NCBI GenBank assembly: GCA_030849075.1 | Contig: JASAOO010003501.1 | Span: 52,501 to 80,785 of the forward strand | Direction of reading: 5' to 3' | Length of the DNA: 28,285 bases | DNA from: Zelonia costaricensis | Taxonomy: Eukaryota > Euglenozoa > Kinetoplastea > Trypanosomatida > Trypanosomatidae | In this document: in pieces, positions 16,645 through 27,000 of the stretch | Numbering within the stretch: position 1 is the first letter of the stretch | How the letters are laid out: every line of letters starts with the position of its first letter | Made by a program: the position numbers and the translations under genes | Notes under the pieces: generated by a model | The model's input: the letters and a program-made list of their open reading frames with translations, nothing else | Database searches by the model: none | What the model was told of the DNA's origin: nothing

Positions 16645-18555
16645 TCAGCGACCGCGGCGAGCCCGAAGACCGGGCAGCACTGCAGCCGGCGCTGCCGCCT
16701 CGCGTCCGTCCGCGCCGGCGGCCGCGGCAGTCAGAGCGAGGTTCGGCTGCGCCGCCGCGGAAGCGTCACGAATGTTCGTGATCCCTGCCACCCGCTTCGT
16801 CAGCTGCCCGCCACCCTCCTCCGCGCCGTTGTTCCTCACGGCGGAGATGCGCGGCGCCCCCTCTGGGGCCGGCGTTGGGGACGGGGAGATCGAGGCGGAG
16901 GCGGACGAGCTGGGCACCGCCTGCTTCGCCGCCGCAGTGGCACGGCCCTGTCGCAGCGAGGCTTCTTGGATGTTGACGTAGCCCTCGCCCAGCACGCCAA
17001 AAAAAACAGCACCCAGCGACGCCCACTGACCACCCTGCACGGGGTGCCCGTGCACGACAATCGACAGAATCACACTGCCGGCCTTGCGCAGCAGCGTCAT
17101 GGCCGTCAGCGCTAGCGTGCCAAAGACGCTGATGGTGTGGAAGATAAAGAGCTGCCCCAGCGCGTTCAGCAAGCTCAGCAGCAGCACATCGTGCCGCGCC
17201 TCTGGGCAGTGCGTCAGGAACGCGATGAAATGCGACAGGTCGCGAAAGGGCACGAGCGACTCCTTCACGCCGACGGTCGCCGTGGCCGAGGTCGCCGCCG
17301 CCGCCGCCGTTCCCGCTGCGGCAGGCACAACGCTGCTGATCCACTGCAGCGCCGAGGCCACGAGACCGGCATGCGACGCCGACGGACTGCGCAGTGCGGC
17401 GGCCACGGCGTCGCGGGCCATGGACACAAGCCAGTACCACGGCTCCTCGCCAAACTCCAGCATCAGCAGCACCCACACCGCGCAAATCGACGACACCAGA
17501 TTCGTCCACATCATGAGCGGCACCCCGCTCCAGCGGTGCCGCTTCACCAGCACATCCTGCGTCGAGTTGGTGTAGCCGTCCATGAGGAGGTTGAGCAGAA
17601 GCAGCGTCATGCCCAGGAACGATGACGGGGCGCCCCCACCAGCGTGTTTCGCCGGCGCGCCACCTCCACTCTTGCCGACCGCGGACGTGGTATTGGTGGA
17701 CACGGTGCCATTCGTGCCGGCCGCCCCCGTCGCGTTGATGCGGTTCTCGAGCACGAAGAAGGCGATCACACCGCCGGTGATGAGCAAGCACGAGGCCATC
17801 TTGCGCGTTGAGTACCGTGTGCCGTACCAGCAGAAGCCAACAAACATAACCGGCAGCATCTTGCACATCTTCGCTGTCAGCGCGACCGGGTAGGAGAGGC
17901 GCCGCATCGCCGCGTAGCCGAGCGAGGTGCCAAAAATGTTGGAGAAGCCCAGAGCCAACATCTCCGACACGTCCCGCCGCGTCAGCACGGTGCGCTGCGC
18001 CTCCTCCGACTGCTTCGCCGACGCGCGCGCTGTCGCCGTCGTCGCCGCGCGTGGCTTGGCTGTGCGCCTGTTTTTCTTTGTGTGACGCAGTGCCTGCGCA
18101 CGGCGCTCTCGCACACGGCGCTGCACGGCTTGCGCGCACAGAATCGACCCACTCACGAAGGCGCCGGCAAGTGTCTGCGTCAGGCAGATGCCGTACACTG
18201 TGGAGAGGTAGACGGGGTGGGGCCGGTCCAACGGTGCACTGGCCTTGGCCGCCGCGGCGCGACGAGCGCTGCGCGCCGACAGGGCAGCCACCGACGCCGC
18301 GAAGTCCGCGTCGGTGACGAAGTAGGGCTTCGTGATGGCCCGCTCCTGCTTCACGGACCACCACCCAAAGCACACGTTGATGCCCACCACACACAGCAGC
18401 ATCTGCGCGAGGAGAAGCGCCTTGGACGACGCGATGACGTTGGCGGACGAAAGCGCTGCTGTCGACCTCGGTGGGGTGGCGGACTGCGGTGCACGCGACG
18501 CGGGCGACCCGCGGGGGCTCGACCCGCGTGCGCCACTTCCCTCGGATGAGGCCAT
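16645..18555 (-). CDS. UAA-family nucleotide-sugar transporter (HUT1/SLC35B1-like)
   Basis: The 636-aa product has about ten membrane segments between residues 45 and 525. It carries hallmarks of the UAA/SLC35B family: SYPVALTAKMCKMLPVMFVG (221-240, cf. SYPTQVLGKSCKPIPV in SLC35B1), MDGYTNSTQDVLVKR (325-339) and VFGTLALTAMTLLRKAGSV (477-495). The family exchanges UDP-sugars or nucleotides across ER or Golgi membranes; UDP-galactose is the usual annotation for parasite members, but the substrate cannot be read from sequence. It is longer than the usual 320-400 aa because of a basic loop (145-190), a Gly/Ser loop with three N-glycosylation sequons (N274, N282, N288), an Ala-rich loop (385-435) and a disordered tail of about 100 residues. 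The C-terminus lacks the dilysine ER-retrieval signal of animal SLC35B1. The start is the first ATG downstream of two candidate acceptors. Confidence 0.85.
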   Translation of the reverse strand: MASSEGSGARGSSPRGSPASRAPQSATPPRSTAALSSANVIASSKALLLAQMLLCVVGINVCFGWWSVKQERAITKPYFVTDADFAASVAALSARSARRAAAAKASAPLDRPHPVYLSTVYGICLTQTLAGAFVSGSILCAQAVQRRVRERRAQALRHTKKNRRTAKPRAATTATARASAKQSEEAQRTVLTRRDVSEMLALGFSNIFGTSLGYAAMRRLSYPVALTAKMCKMLPVMFVGFCWYGTRYSTRKMASCLLITGGVIAFFVLENRINATGAAGTNGTVSTNTTSAVGKSGGGAPAKHAGGGAPSSFLGMTLLLLNLLMDGYTNSTQDVLVKRHRWSGVPLMMWTNLVSSICAVWVLLMLEFGEEPWYWLVSMARDAVAAALRSPSASHAGLVASALQWISSVVPAAAGTAAAAATSATATVGVKESLVPFRDLSHFIAFLTHCPEARHDVLLLSLLNALGQLFIFHTISVFGTLALTAMTLLRKAGSVILSIVVHGHPVQGGQWASLGAVFFGVLGEGYVNIQEASLRQGRATAAAKQAVPSSSASASISPSPTPAPEGAPRISAVRNNGAEEGGGQLTKRVAGITNIRDASAAAQPNLALTAAAAGADGREAAAPAAVLPGLRARRGR

Positions 18556-18607
18556 GCGTGTGAGATCGGTGTCGGCGCGGGGGAGAGAACACGAAGCGAC
18601 GGAGGCC

Positions 18608-18632
18608 CTGAGGATGAAAGAAGGGAAAAGAG
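18608..18632 (-). promoter_or_regulatory. Proximal spliced-leader acceptor of the nucleotide-sugar transporter
   Basis: The minus strand reads CCTCTTTTCCCTTCTTTC and then ATCCTCAG, with the AG at 18609-18608. It would give a 5' UTR of 52 nt. It is a good consensus acceptor. Confidence 0.6.
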
Positions 18633-19051
18633 GTACACCCACACACAAAGAGTGAGACAGAGAGACAGGAGTCTGCCGCGGCCGCAGCAGCAACTGCAGC
18701 GACGGGCCTGACACAGCTCTCGTGCGAACACACACACACACACACACGCCCCTCTCTAGACAGTTTGGAGCCCAGGGTATCAAGATGGAGGGGCGGCGAG
18801 CGAAGAAGAAGGTCCACGCGTTGCGGCGGACAAGAAAAGGTCAGGCAAGCAGCGCTGAGCGCGGCGCAGCAACGCCGAGTCAGGAGCGCAGCGAGAGCAG
18901 GGCAAATAATCAAGGAAATATGGGTGTGTTGTGCTGTCCACGTGAGCCGCTCTGCAGGGGGGAGGAGGCGGCGGCACGGCTTCCGAAGGAGGTGGGGGAA
19001 GTGAAGGGGCCGATGGGAGAAGCGGGCTCGCCGGCCACGTGCGGGAGCTGA

Positions 19052-19075
19052 CTTCAAAAAAAAAAAAAGAGAAAA
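19052..19075 (-). promoter_or_regulatory. Distal candidate acceptor of the nucleotide-sugar transporter
   Basis: A T-rich tract (TTTTCTC followed by about thirteen T) ends in GAAG, with the AG at 19053-19052. The first ATG downstream is the transporter start codon 496 nt away, so this acceptor would give a long ATG-free 5' UTR. It may be alternative to the proximal site. Confidence 0.4.
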
Positions 19076-19896
19076 CAGTGACACGAGGTCGGCTGGTGTG
19101 TTGCACAGGGTGTGCACGAGGCGCTGTCAGGCTCACGGACTCGGGGGGACGCGGCGGGCAACAAGAAAGCAAGAGGGGGGGGGGTGAATGGCAGTGAAAC
19201 TGAAGAGAGCAGACCCTTCCCGTGTCGTTCGCGGACTGCGTATGCCGCCGATGTCCTTCTTTGTGTGCCGACGTTCGCGGGCGTGTGCGTGTTTCTTGCT
19301 TCGCTTCTCGCGCTTGTCGTGTGAGTGTATGTGCGTGTGTGTGGCTGCCTCGACTCGAGCTCGCTCACAACCGGCTTTTTGACTTGAATGGTGCGTATGT
19401 GTATGTGTGTGTAGGACATAAAGGGAGCACAAACGAGGGGTATGCACGAGTTGATGTAAGATGAAGGTGGGAGCAGTAAGAGAGCGCAAAGCCACGGGCT
19501 CGCTTGCTCCGACGGTGCCTCAGGCACTTTTCTAAAAACCTTGAGAGGGGGTCCTAGAGTGAGGGCAGCGCCTTGTCCTCATCTTGCTTCCCCCCCCTCC
19601 CCCCTCAGTGCCGCTATTCGTGGGTGCGCGTGTTGCTGTCGGATGGCGAAGCCGCACACCGACGCAGCTGAACGTCACGCGCATGCGGTGTCTCCGGTGC
19701 AGCAGTTTCCCACGCAGCACGCCAAGCCGCGATCATTAACGCGTGAACTCTCTTTTGTGTTCTTGCTGCTGCTGCTGCTTTGTTGTCGTCATGGTACGCT
19801 CTATGAAATGCGCCGCCCGCCCGTGACGCACCGCTGCAGCGGCTGCCAGAAAAAGAAAACAAAGAACACCGGTGCAGGACGAGAAGGGGGAGGACG

Positions 19897-19933
19897 AGGG
19901 GGGGGTACACGGAGGGGGGGGGGGGTACACGGA
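19897..19933. repeat. Short G-rich tandem repeat
   Basis: Two copies of GGGGGTACACGGA (19901-19913 and 19921-19933), 20 bases apart, separated by G-rich DNA. It lies close to the larger duplication and may add to assembly trouble here. Confidence 0.7.
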
Positions 19934-19967
19934 CATGCCGGCTGCCACAAAGGACGGGTTTTGTGCG

Positions 19968-20115
19968 GGGTGCTGGGCGAGGCGCGTCGACGCGGCGAAG
20001 GGGCGGGGGGAGGGGAGGGGGCCCTACCATGCTGACGCCGCNGGTGCTGGGCGAGGCGCGTCGACGCGGCGAAGGGGCGGGGGGAGGGGAGGGGGCCCTA
20101 CCATGCTGACGCCGC
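19968..20115. repeat. 73/74-bp direct duplication with one ambiguous base at the junction
   Basis: Bases 19969-20041 and 20043-20115 are identical as far as I can read. They are separated by the only N in the window (20042). If the N is G, the unit is exactly 74 bp and flush on both sides. Each copy contains the 12-bp palindrome CGCGTCGACGCG and a run of G blocks. A contig-end overlap joined by a placeholder is as likely as a true tandem duplication. Confidence 0.9.
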
Positions 20116-20166
20116 GTCCATCCAAGCCCCCACGGCGAGCGGCAAAGCCACAACAGTCAGTGGAAT

Positions 20167-20187
20167 GTGCTGCTGCTGCTGCTGCTG
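20167..20187. repeat. TGC trinucleotide microsatellite
   Basis: Seven TGC units in non-coding DNA downstream of the beta-barrel gene. A shorter related run lies at about 19767-19781. Confidence 0.85.
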
Positions 20188-20702
20188 CGGTTACCAGCAC
20201 GCGCAACACAGCGTGCGTTGGTATCGCAACTCAATCGGTGCTCTGAAAAGAGCAAAGGGGTCATGCGGCGCCACGCACGCGAACCCCGGAGGGGGAAAAG
20301 GGGGCAACACAACGACCCACTCAGTGACAGCCGCCGCTGCGCGGGCATCGCCCACTCCTCAACCGTCTCACGAATAAACGAACAAACAAAACGAAGAAGA
20401 GAACAGACGCGCGGCCGCGCTGCCCGACAACGAGAAGGAAAGGGAGGAGGAGAGTCGCCAACCCGCGTTGTGACGTCCGCGCACGTGGGGCTAACCGAGA
20501 CCCCCCCCCCAATGGGGGCAGAGAGGGCAAGGGCGGAGCCACACAGCCTTGCACAAGCCAATCGAGAGAGCGCCGCTCTGCGAGGCGAGCACCTGGGGCA
20601 GCAGGAAGCGCGCACATGCAGATGCTTGTGATACTTGACGCCGCACGGCCCCCCCCCCACCCAGAACAACACACCAAACGCACATCTCACGTAGGTCACG
20701 TG

Positions 20703-22418
20703 TTAGAAGTGCACCTCAATGCCGAACTTCGCCTGCTCCCCACGCGTCATGTGCACCCCCAGTGTCGCCGTCACCGTTTCGTAGAAGAGCGACGTGATGC
20801 CAGCGGCGAGACGACCAGCGTTGTTGTAGCCCAGCTTCAGCAGCGTTGGCATGCGCGGCGTCCACGGCGTCGTGTCCAGCACCGCCGCCCCTTCGAGGTC
20901 GACCTCGCCGTTGTGCATGATGGAGGCCGCGCTCAGGCGCAGGCGATCACGCGCGACGCCGATGTTGACGCCGATCAGCGTCGGCAGCTGCCGCCAGTCG
21001 TACGAGGCGGCGACGCGTGAGCTGTTCGTGCTGTTGTCCAGCATGGATCCGGATAGGCTGGACACATCCCGCTGCCGCACCAGCGTGTGGCTTGCGACGG
21101 TTTGCACGAGCAGCAGACGCACGGAGACGGCGGGGCACTTCACGTACGCCGGCGCACCGGGGGCGGCGGCGCCGGGGTACAGCAGCGAGGGAACGCACGC
21201 GACGCACGCCGCAGGGGAGTCTGTGGTTGACGTTGATGGAGCAGCTCCCGTGCCGTCCGCAGCGGCGGAGGGCTGCGTCACGGCCCAGGTCACGCCGGGG
21301 TGCGGGAGCGTCACGGAGGTGGCTCGGTCGTTTTGCACGGAGACGCCGACCAGCGTGTCGCCTACGGTGAAGGGGAACTGCAGCCCACAGGTCAGCGCCC
21401 ACGGCCCGGAGGGCAGCAGCGTGATGGGGTCCCCCTCCATCGTCCGCGTCACCAGCGCCTCGGCTGCTGGGCCACCACCGACACCCCCGCCACCACTCGC
21501 ACCCCCATCCGCGCCGGCGCCGCTGGGGAGCGCTGCAGCCGTGGGCCGGGTGCCTCCGATAGGGATGCACACCGCGGCGTCCAGCGTGTACTGGTACGGC
21601 GCCGCCCTCGCGGTGTTGCCGCTCGCGAGAAGGTCGTCCTCGGAGAGGGAGGCGGAGTTGCCAGGCGACGTGGTCACCGCCGCCGGCGCGGCCACGCGGC
21701 TCACCCGCAACGCCGCCGGGCCGGCGCGCAGACCGACACTCTGGCGGTTTGCGGCCCAGCTCGGAAACGCCATGTCCACCTCGAGCTGACCCCACGGCGT
21801 TCCCGCTGCCGAGTGCGACGCGCCAGGCAGGAGGACCAGAGGGCGCGTGTAGTCAGAGAAGCGGCGCTGCGACGCCAGGGGTTTGGCCACCTCGGGAATC
21901 ACCGCCGGCGTCGGAGTGTCCGCCGGCGCGCCGGCGTTCTCAACGCGCACCAACCCCGTCCCCGCGGCGGCGTTGCTCGCGGCGTGCGGCGATCGCGTTG
22001 GTGCGCGGGGCAGTGCCACGGGCAGGTCCAGCCGCGCCGCCGCCTCCACGCGCAGCTGCCCGGTAGTCGCAAAGGTCATGGCCCCGGCGTGGGGGTCGCG
22101 CATGTGGATGGAGAAGTCGCCGTTGTCTTCCATGGTGACCGACGCGGAGGAGGTCGCGTGCGAGGCGGGGCCACTCGGGGTCCCGAGGGCCGCGTACGCC
22201 GCTGCCGCACCCCTGTCAGCGACGGCATCGCTGCTGTTTGTGGAAAGGCTACCGCGCCTTCCGATGGGACGTCCGGGCCCGGGTGTCTGGCGGCCTACAA
22301 CGATGCGCTGCTGGTCGGCCCCGGCGTACGGCGCGAAGTCGGAAAACGCGTTGCTGATGCACTCCTCGATGTGGAGCCCGCGACATCCACCTTGCCAGAA
22401 TTCCTGCAGAGTGGGCAT
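20703..22418 (-). CDS. Probable mitochondrial outer-membrane beta-barrel protein (VDAC/Tom40-like; TAC40 candidate)
   Basis: The 571-aa product has no transmembrane helices. Its C-terminal third alternates in beta-hairpin fashion (YDWRQLPTLIGVNIGVARD; DRLRLSAASIMHNG; TLLKLGYNNAGRLAAGITSL; TVTATLGVHMTRG). The last eight residues, KFGIEVHF, fit the mitochondrial beta-signal (polar-x-Gly-x-x-hydrophobic-x-hydrophobic) and end exactly at the stop codon, as in VDAC and Tom40. Low-complexity inserts (for example 290-318, 383-403) probably are loops. In trypanosomes, barrels of this superfamily include VDAC, ATOM40 and TAC40, the last linking kinetoplast DNA to the outer membrane. Size and divergence make TAC40 a reasonable but unproven choice. 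The frame opens with the ATG at 22418. Confidence 0.7.
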   Translation of the reverse strand: MPTLQEFWQGGCRGLHIEECISNAFSDFAPYAGADQQRIVVGRQTPGPGRPIGRRGSLSTNSSDAVADRGAAAAYAALGTPSGPASHATSSASVTMEDNGDFSIHMRDPHAGAMTFATTGQLRVEAAARLDLPVALPRAPTRSPHAASNAAAGTGLVRVENAGAPADTPTPAVIPEVAKPLASQRRFSDYTRPLVLLPGASHSAAGTPWGQLEVDMAFPSWAANRQSVGLRAGPAALRVSRVAAPAAVTTSPGNSASLSEDDLLASGNTARAAPYQYTLDAAVCIPIGGTRPTAAALPSGAGADGGASGGGGVGGGPAAEALVTRTMEGDPITLLPSGPWALTCGLQFPFTVGDTLVGVSVQNDRATSVTLPHPGVTWAVTQPSAAADGTGAAPSTSTTDSPAACVACVPSLLYPGAAAPGAPAYVKCPAVSVRLLLVQTVASHTLVRQRDVSSLSGSMLDNSTNSSRVAASYDWRQLPTLIGVNIGVARDRLRLSAASIMHNGEVDLEGAAVLDTTPWTPRMPTLLKLGYNNAGRLAAGITSLFYETVTATLGVHMTRGEQAKFGIEVHF

Positions 22419-22426
22419 GATGAAAC

Positions 22427-22472
22427 CTCACGAAGAAGAAGAGCACGGGAACAAGAAGAGAAACGAAAAGGG
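22427..22472 (-). promoter_or_regulatory. Proximal splice-acceptor signal of the beta-barrel gene
   Basis: The minus strand has a pyrimidine-rich tract (22472-22431) ending in CGTGAG, with the AG at 22428-22427. Use of this AG would leave only 8 nt before the start codon, unusually short, so the distal site at 22598 may be preferred. Confidence 0.4.
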
Positions 22473-22597
22473 CCGCTGATGCGTACAAGACTGATCGTGG
22501 AGACCAAACGTGTACTTGTGCGTGCGTGTATGGGGGGGGGGAGGAGGGTTGTGCGTCTCAGTCTCCGTACGCTGAGGGCCGCAACGCGGTACAAGGT

Positions 22598-22667
22598 CTA
22601 TGGAAGAGGTCGAAGTGCGGCGGAGATGCCGTGACGTAAGCGGGGAAAGAGACGAGAAGACGGAGAA
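22598..22667 (-). promoter_or_regulatory. Distal splice-acceptor signal of the beta-barrel gene
   Basis: A pyrimidine tract (22667-22641) is followed by the first AG in CCATAG at 22599-22598. This gives a 179-nt 5' UTR with no upstream ATG. Confidence 0.45.
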
Positions 22668-23801
22668 CACACACACACACACACAAACAAATAAACAAAC
22701 AAAAAAACGAGACGCGTCACGTAGGCAGGCTGTACGGCCACGCACGAGCACACCGCGCTGGTCGGCCGCAACACCACCGCCCGTCAAGGCACCGCAAATC
22801 ACAAAGGACGGAAGGAAAAGGGGAGCGCAGCAGGGCCGTCGTCAAGCTGTGCCGCTCGCTTTCCCTTCTTCGTCTGTGAGTGAGTGTTGGTGGGAGGCGT
22901 GCCTGGAAGTGGCGCGCACGTATGGGAAAAACGAGGTTGGCCTGTAAGCTTGAGTGTGTGTGTGTGTGTTTACGTGACGCGGAGCGGCTCTTCGGCACCA
23001 ACCGCGCCGTATGTGGCAAGGTCGTCAAGACCACTCGCACCAAAGGGGGTACAGCTACAGCTCCGCGGGAAACGGGCGCACTCGCTGCAGCACGCTCGCG
23101 CACGTTCACACAAGCCCAGTGGGATGTGCGAGCTGTCAGACAAAGACGTGAGCTCACCAACAAAGAAGGGACATGCAGAATGGGAAGAAGAAGGAGAGAG
23201 AGCGAGGAGTGAAGGGGGCTGGCATGAGAAAGAGGCACGTGTAGCGAAATCCCATAAAGTGGAGTTCTTCTTCGCAATGTGCTCACACACCACACGAATT
23301 GGCGCTTACCAATGCTGGCATGAGTTGTCCCGAGCGGGTTCTGGCGCAGCGAGGCGGGGTGGGGAGGGGAAGAGCTGGGAAGCACCAGGGCCTAGACGAC
23401 GCAGGGCCCGCGCCCGTTCTGGCCCACACACACCAACTCCGTTCCGCCGTCCAGGACTTGAGGCGTGGGTGCCGCACGCTCTGCAGTGCGCACAGGTGGT
23501 CCTGCAACGCCTTGTAGGTGTGTGTGTTCCCACCCCCAGTTCCCCACTCCTCGATGCGCAACAGCACGATAGTGAATGCGTTTGTGTGAAGGTCGCTTTA
23601 AAAAGGCCAAGCACGCGCCCCTCGAAGAGGCAGCGAGAACACCGAAATCGCCTACCACAACGCAGCACTCGCACACACACACACACACACGGACACAGAC
23701 AGACAGACAGGCAGGGAGAGAAAGAGACAGACGCACACGGGGGCACGAGACGCGAACACCTGCGTGTGCCTCCGACCTTCAACATCTGCACCAACCTCAA
23801 C

Positions 23802-23803
<2 letters not shown>

Positions 23804-23841
<38 letters not shown>
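23804..23841. repeat. AC dinucleotide microsatellite, longest in the window
   Basis: Nineteen uninterrupted AC units about 200 bases downstream of the 1218-aa gene (in the minus sense). A second CA run of about 20 bases lies at 23671-23690. Confidence 0.9.
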
Positions 23842-23845
<4 letters not shown>

Positions 23846-24038
23846 GCACACAGAGAGCCAACCAAAACAGCAACAGCACTAGAAGAGAAGCGTGTGAACA
23901 GGAGGAAACAAACAACAAGAAACTGTGATCATCCGCGTGCTGTGGGGCAGTGGGGGTGCGGGGTGAGGCGACCCTGCGCGCGCAACCCCCCCCCCTACCG
24001 CCCATTCCTGCAGCTCCCCTCCGCCCTCCCCTTCCACG

Positions 24039-27000
24039 TTACTGACCCCACGTGGATGTCCGGTCAGGCGTCGGCTCCTCCACGCTGTAGCTGCTCAGCG
24101 AGGTGCGGTGCGCAAAGCGCGTGGTGCGCTGCTCCGGGTTCGTCTTGGACGCGAACCGATCCACAGCTGGCGAGGACACGTCGTGCTCCGACAGCCGCGC
24201 CGGTTCCGCCGCCGCGGCGTGCAGCGAGGCGACACGGCCAGCCTCGGCCGTCTCCGCCATCTCCCGCTTCGCCTTGTCCAGCGCGTAGGCGTACGTTCGC
24301 GCGTACTTGCCGCCAAACTCCAAGCCGTGCACGCCGCAGAAGAGGCTCGTCTGCGACCGCTTCTCGAAGTCCCGCAGCTTGACCATGGACAGGGTACTGT
24401 GGCGCTGCTGGGCGACCTGGATCGCCTCCAGCGCGGCCTGCAGCGCGCCGTCCACCGTCACGTCCGCGGCGCTCACGGGGGCGCCGAAGTGAAGGGAGGC
24501 GAGGGCACCGGTGCCGTCCACGGTGCAGTCGGCCTGCACATGCCCCACCCCGGTGTGCAGCGACGCCGATGGTGCAGCGGCCAGGCCCGGCGAGGGGGGC
24601 AGGACGGCGTACTCGGCGTGGTTGGAGCCGTGCGAGGGCAGCACCGCACACAGCTCTGACCCATACCGCGCCGTTGCCGGGTAGGCGGTGAACATGGACG
24701 GGTTCGTGCTGTCGGTGCGGAGGTCGGTGCCGTCCAGCATCGGGTCCGGCACCCACCAGTCTCGCTCGCCGGCCATGGCGTGCTCGAGCACCCGGCGCCG
24801 CGCGGCCGCCCACTCCTGCGCCGTGGCGCCAGGGTGGTACAGTGCCCAGTGGAGGTGGCACCGTGGCTCGATGGCGCGCTGCACATCTGTGATGCCTCGT
24901 TCGCACTGACTGCGGTGATGCTCCGTACCCCGCAGCACGGCCGCAACCTCGGCGACCGACACATTGCCGTCCTTGTCAAGCGACTGCCCCATCGCGAACT
25001 CCGCGCTCAGCGGGACGTGCAGCCCGGCCTCGCGCAAGAAGGCGCAGAAGGGCATCAGCGCCGCACCCGCCATGTGGCCCTCCAGCGCGGCCTCCGTCAC
25101 CGTGGCCGGTGCGGCCGTGCCGCTCTTGCCCTTCTGCGGCTCCTGCGCGGTGAACTGTGCGTACAACTGCGGAAGCGCGTCGACAACGGCGAACGAGGCG
25201 GACGCAGCCTCGCTCATGAGCGTGGGGTGCTCGGTCGGGTTTAGAGTGCGATCGACAGCGCGCACCACGACGCGGTACTCGCCATTTGGCAGGCGCTGAC
25301 CAGCGGCGTCGACGTACGGCAGGAACACCTCGGTCGACTGCGTCTGGGAGAGGCCCACGTTGTCGTCCAGCATCACGGCAAAGACCCACTCCTCGTCCTC
25401 CACCTGCGGCTCCGCTGCCGCCGCGCCGTGCTCCCCCGCGTCCTTCTCCACCCCCTTCGCCGCAGCGACGTCCTCGCGGGTGAGCTGCGCGTACAGACGG
25501 GCCGCGTACGCGGACACCTCCTGCAACCCCGGCGTTCCGGCAGTCAGCGCCTGCACCTCCGCCGCCCCCTGCTGTGCCGCGGCCCGCGCAGCAGCGCGCT
25601 CCTCCGCCGTGCGCCGCCGCCAGAGCGACACCTCGAGTCGGCCGGCGCGGCGCAGCTCATCGCGCTGCTCCGCCTGCTCCGCCGTGAGACCGCGATCCTC
25701 CAGCCGCATCAGCCGCAGCTTGTCCAGCGCAGGTGACACCCAGTCGTACGACACTGTCTGCCGCGACCCCAGCGGCCACAGTTTTACCGCCGCACTGTTC
25801 GCGTGGGCTGCCGACGTCTTCTCATCGCGCAGGACGGCGAAGAGATCGGCGCCGGCGGGGAGCAGCTCCGAGGCGGGGCTCGTCACCTTCACCCCCTTCA
25901 CAGGGGTCAGCAGGCGCTGGTTGTTTGCCGTGGCCTCGCGGTACCGCCGACGGCGACGCACCCCGAAGGGGGCTGCGGCGTGCGCCACGACTCGTCCCAT
26001 CACCGCCTCTGCCTTGGCCAGATGTGCCGAGCTGCGTAGGATTGGCTGCTGGGCCGCGTGCGCCATCTCGACCCCGTAGCTCGCGCAGTGCCGGGCCAGG
26101 GAGCGGCGAAACGTGTACGGTGATGCGTAGTCGATCTGGGCGCTTAGCGGTTTCGTGGCAAAGTACATCTGCGCTGTGGCGGCCACCTCCAGCGTCGAGG
26201 CGGCGTAGTGGAAGAGCAGCTGCCGGCTCGCCGTGTGCGTGTGCTGCACGAGCGAGGCGGCCCCGAACTTGACGTAGTGCAGGCGGCACCACACGCTGTT
26301 GAAGTGCGGCTTGAGCACGGCAGCGCGGAGGTCGAGGCGGGCCCTGGCCACGCTCTCCTCCACCCCCGCGAAAATCTCCGCCAGCGGGGTCTCGCTCATG
26401 AGCCGACGCCGCACCGCCGCCGCGACCTGGCTGAGCGACTCGGACTCCAGCACGTGCACCGTCTCCAGCGCCTCCCGCCGCTCCGTGTGCAGCCAAAAAT
26501 CGTGCAGGGAGAAGTCGTGCGCGGCGGAGAGCGGCGCATCCAGGACGGCCTGCACACGCGCATGCTCAGCGGCCCACTCCGCGGACGTGTCGAGCAGATC
26601 CTCCGGGTCGTACACCCCCTCCTCCACGCGGCGCTGCTCCTTCTCCACCTCGTTCGCAGCCCACGCCTCCTCGGTGGTCGGGGTCGCCGATGTGGCTGCC
26701 ACTGCGTCTGGCGTTGTCCACGAGCTTGGGCACAACCCCGCCTTCACCTGGCGCGCGTGCCGCTCCAGCAGGACCGCGTGCACCTGCTTGTACGCCGCCG
26801 CCACATCCGCCAGCAGCTTGGCCTGCGCGGCGCTGTCGCTGCCCACAGCGGGTCGGAGCTTCGCCTCGAAAAATGTGTTTGCGGCGCTGCAGGCGGGCAG
26901 GTAGCGCTCCGCCCACTTCTTCCTCGCCTCAGCGCTCTCGTAGACCCAGATGGACGGCACCGGCAGCGGCACGCGGGTGACGGTCTGCTGCTGGAACGCG

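Larger units (their letters stand above)
18556..20702. other. Intergenic region between the beta-barrel gene and the nucleotide-sugar transporter
   Basis: These 2.1 kb hold the 3' flank of the beta-barrel gene, a 73/74-bp duplication around an N, CTG repeats (19767-19781, 20167-20187), a CA run (18727-18747) and two candidate acceptors for the transporter. The minus strand lacks ATG from 18556 to 19416. No coding frame is supported. Confidence 0.65.
22419..24038. other. Intergenic region between the 1218-aa gene and the beta-barrel gene
   Basis: These 1.6 kb hold the 3' flank of the 1218-aa gene, the longest CA microsatellite of the window and two acceptor candidates for the beta-barrel gene. 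The minus strand has no ATG from 22419 to 23171. Frames here read through CA/GT repeats (Thr-His or Cys-Val runs) and are not genes. Confidence 0.65.

Noticed and set aside
16766..19117. 783-codon minus-strand frame overlapping the nucleotide-sugar transporter in another frame
   Set aside because: The overlapped gene has strong family motifs. This frame is Arg/Ala/His-rich and passes through the splice-acceptor region and a CA repeat.
21300..22634. 444-codon plus-strand open frame opposite the beta-barrel gene
   Set aside because: Its composition is Arg/Gly-rich, typical of an antisense frame in GC-rich DNA. The minus-strand frame has the beta-signal and barrel pattern.
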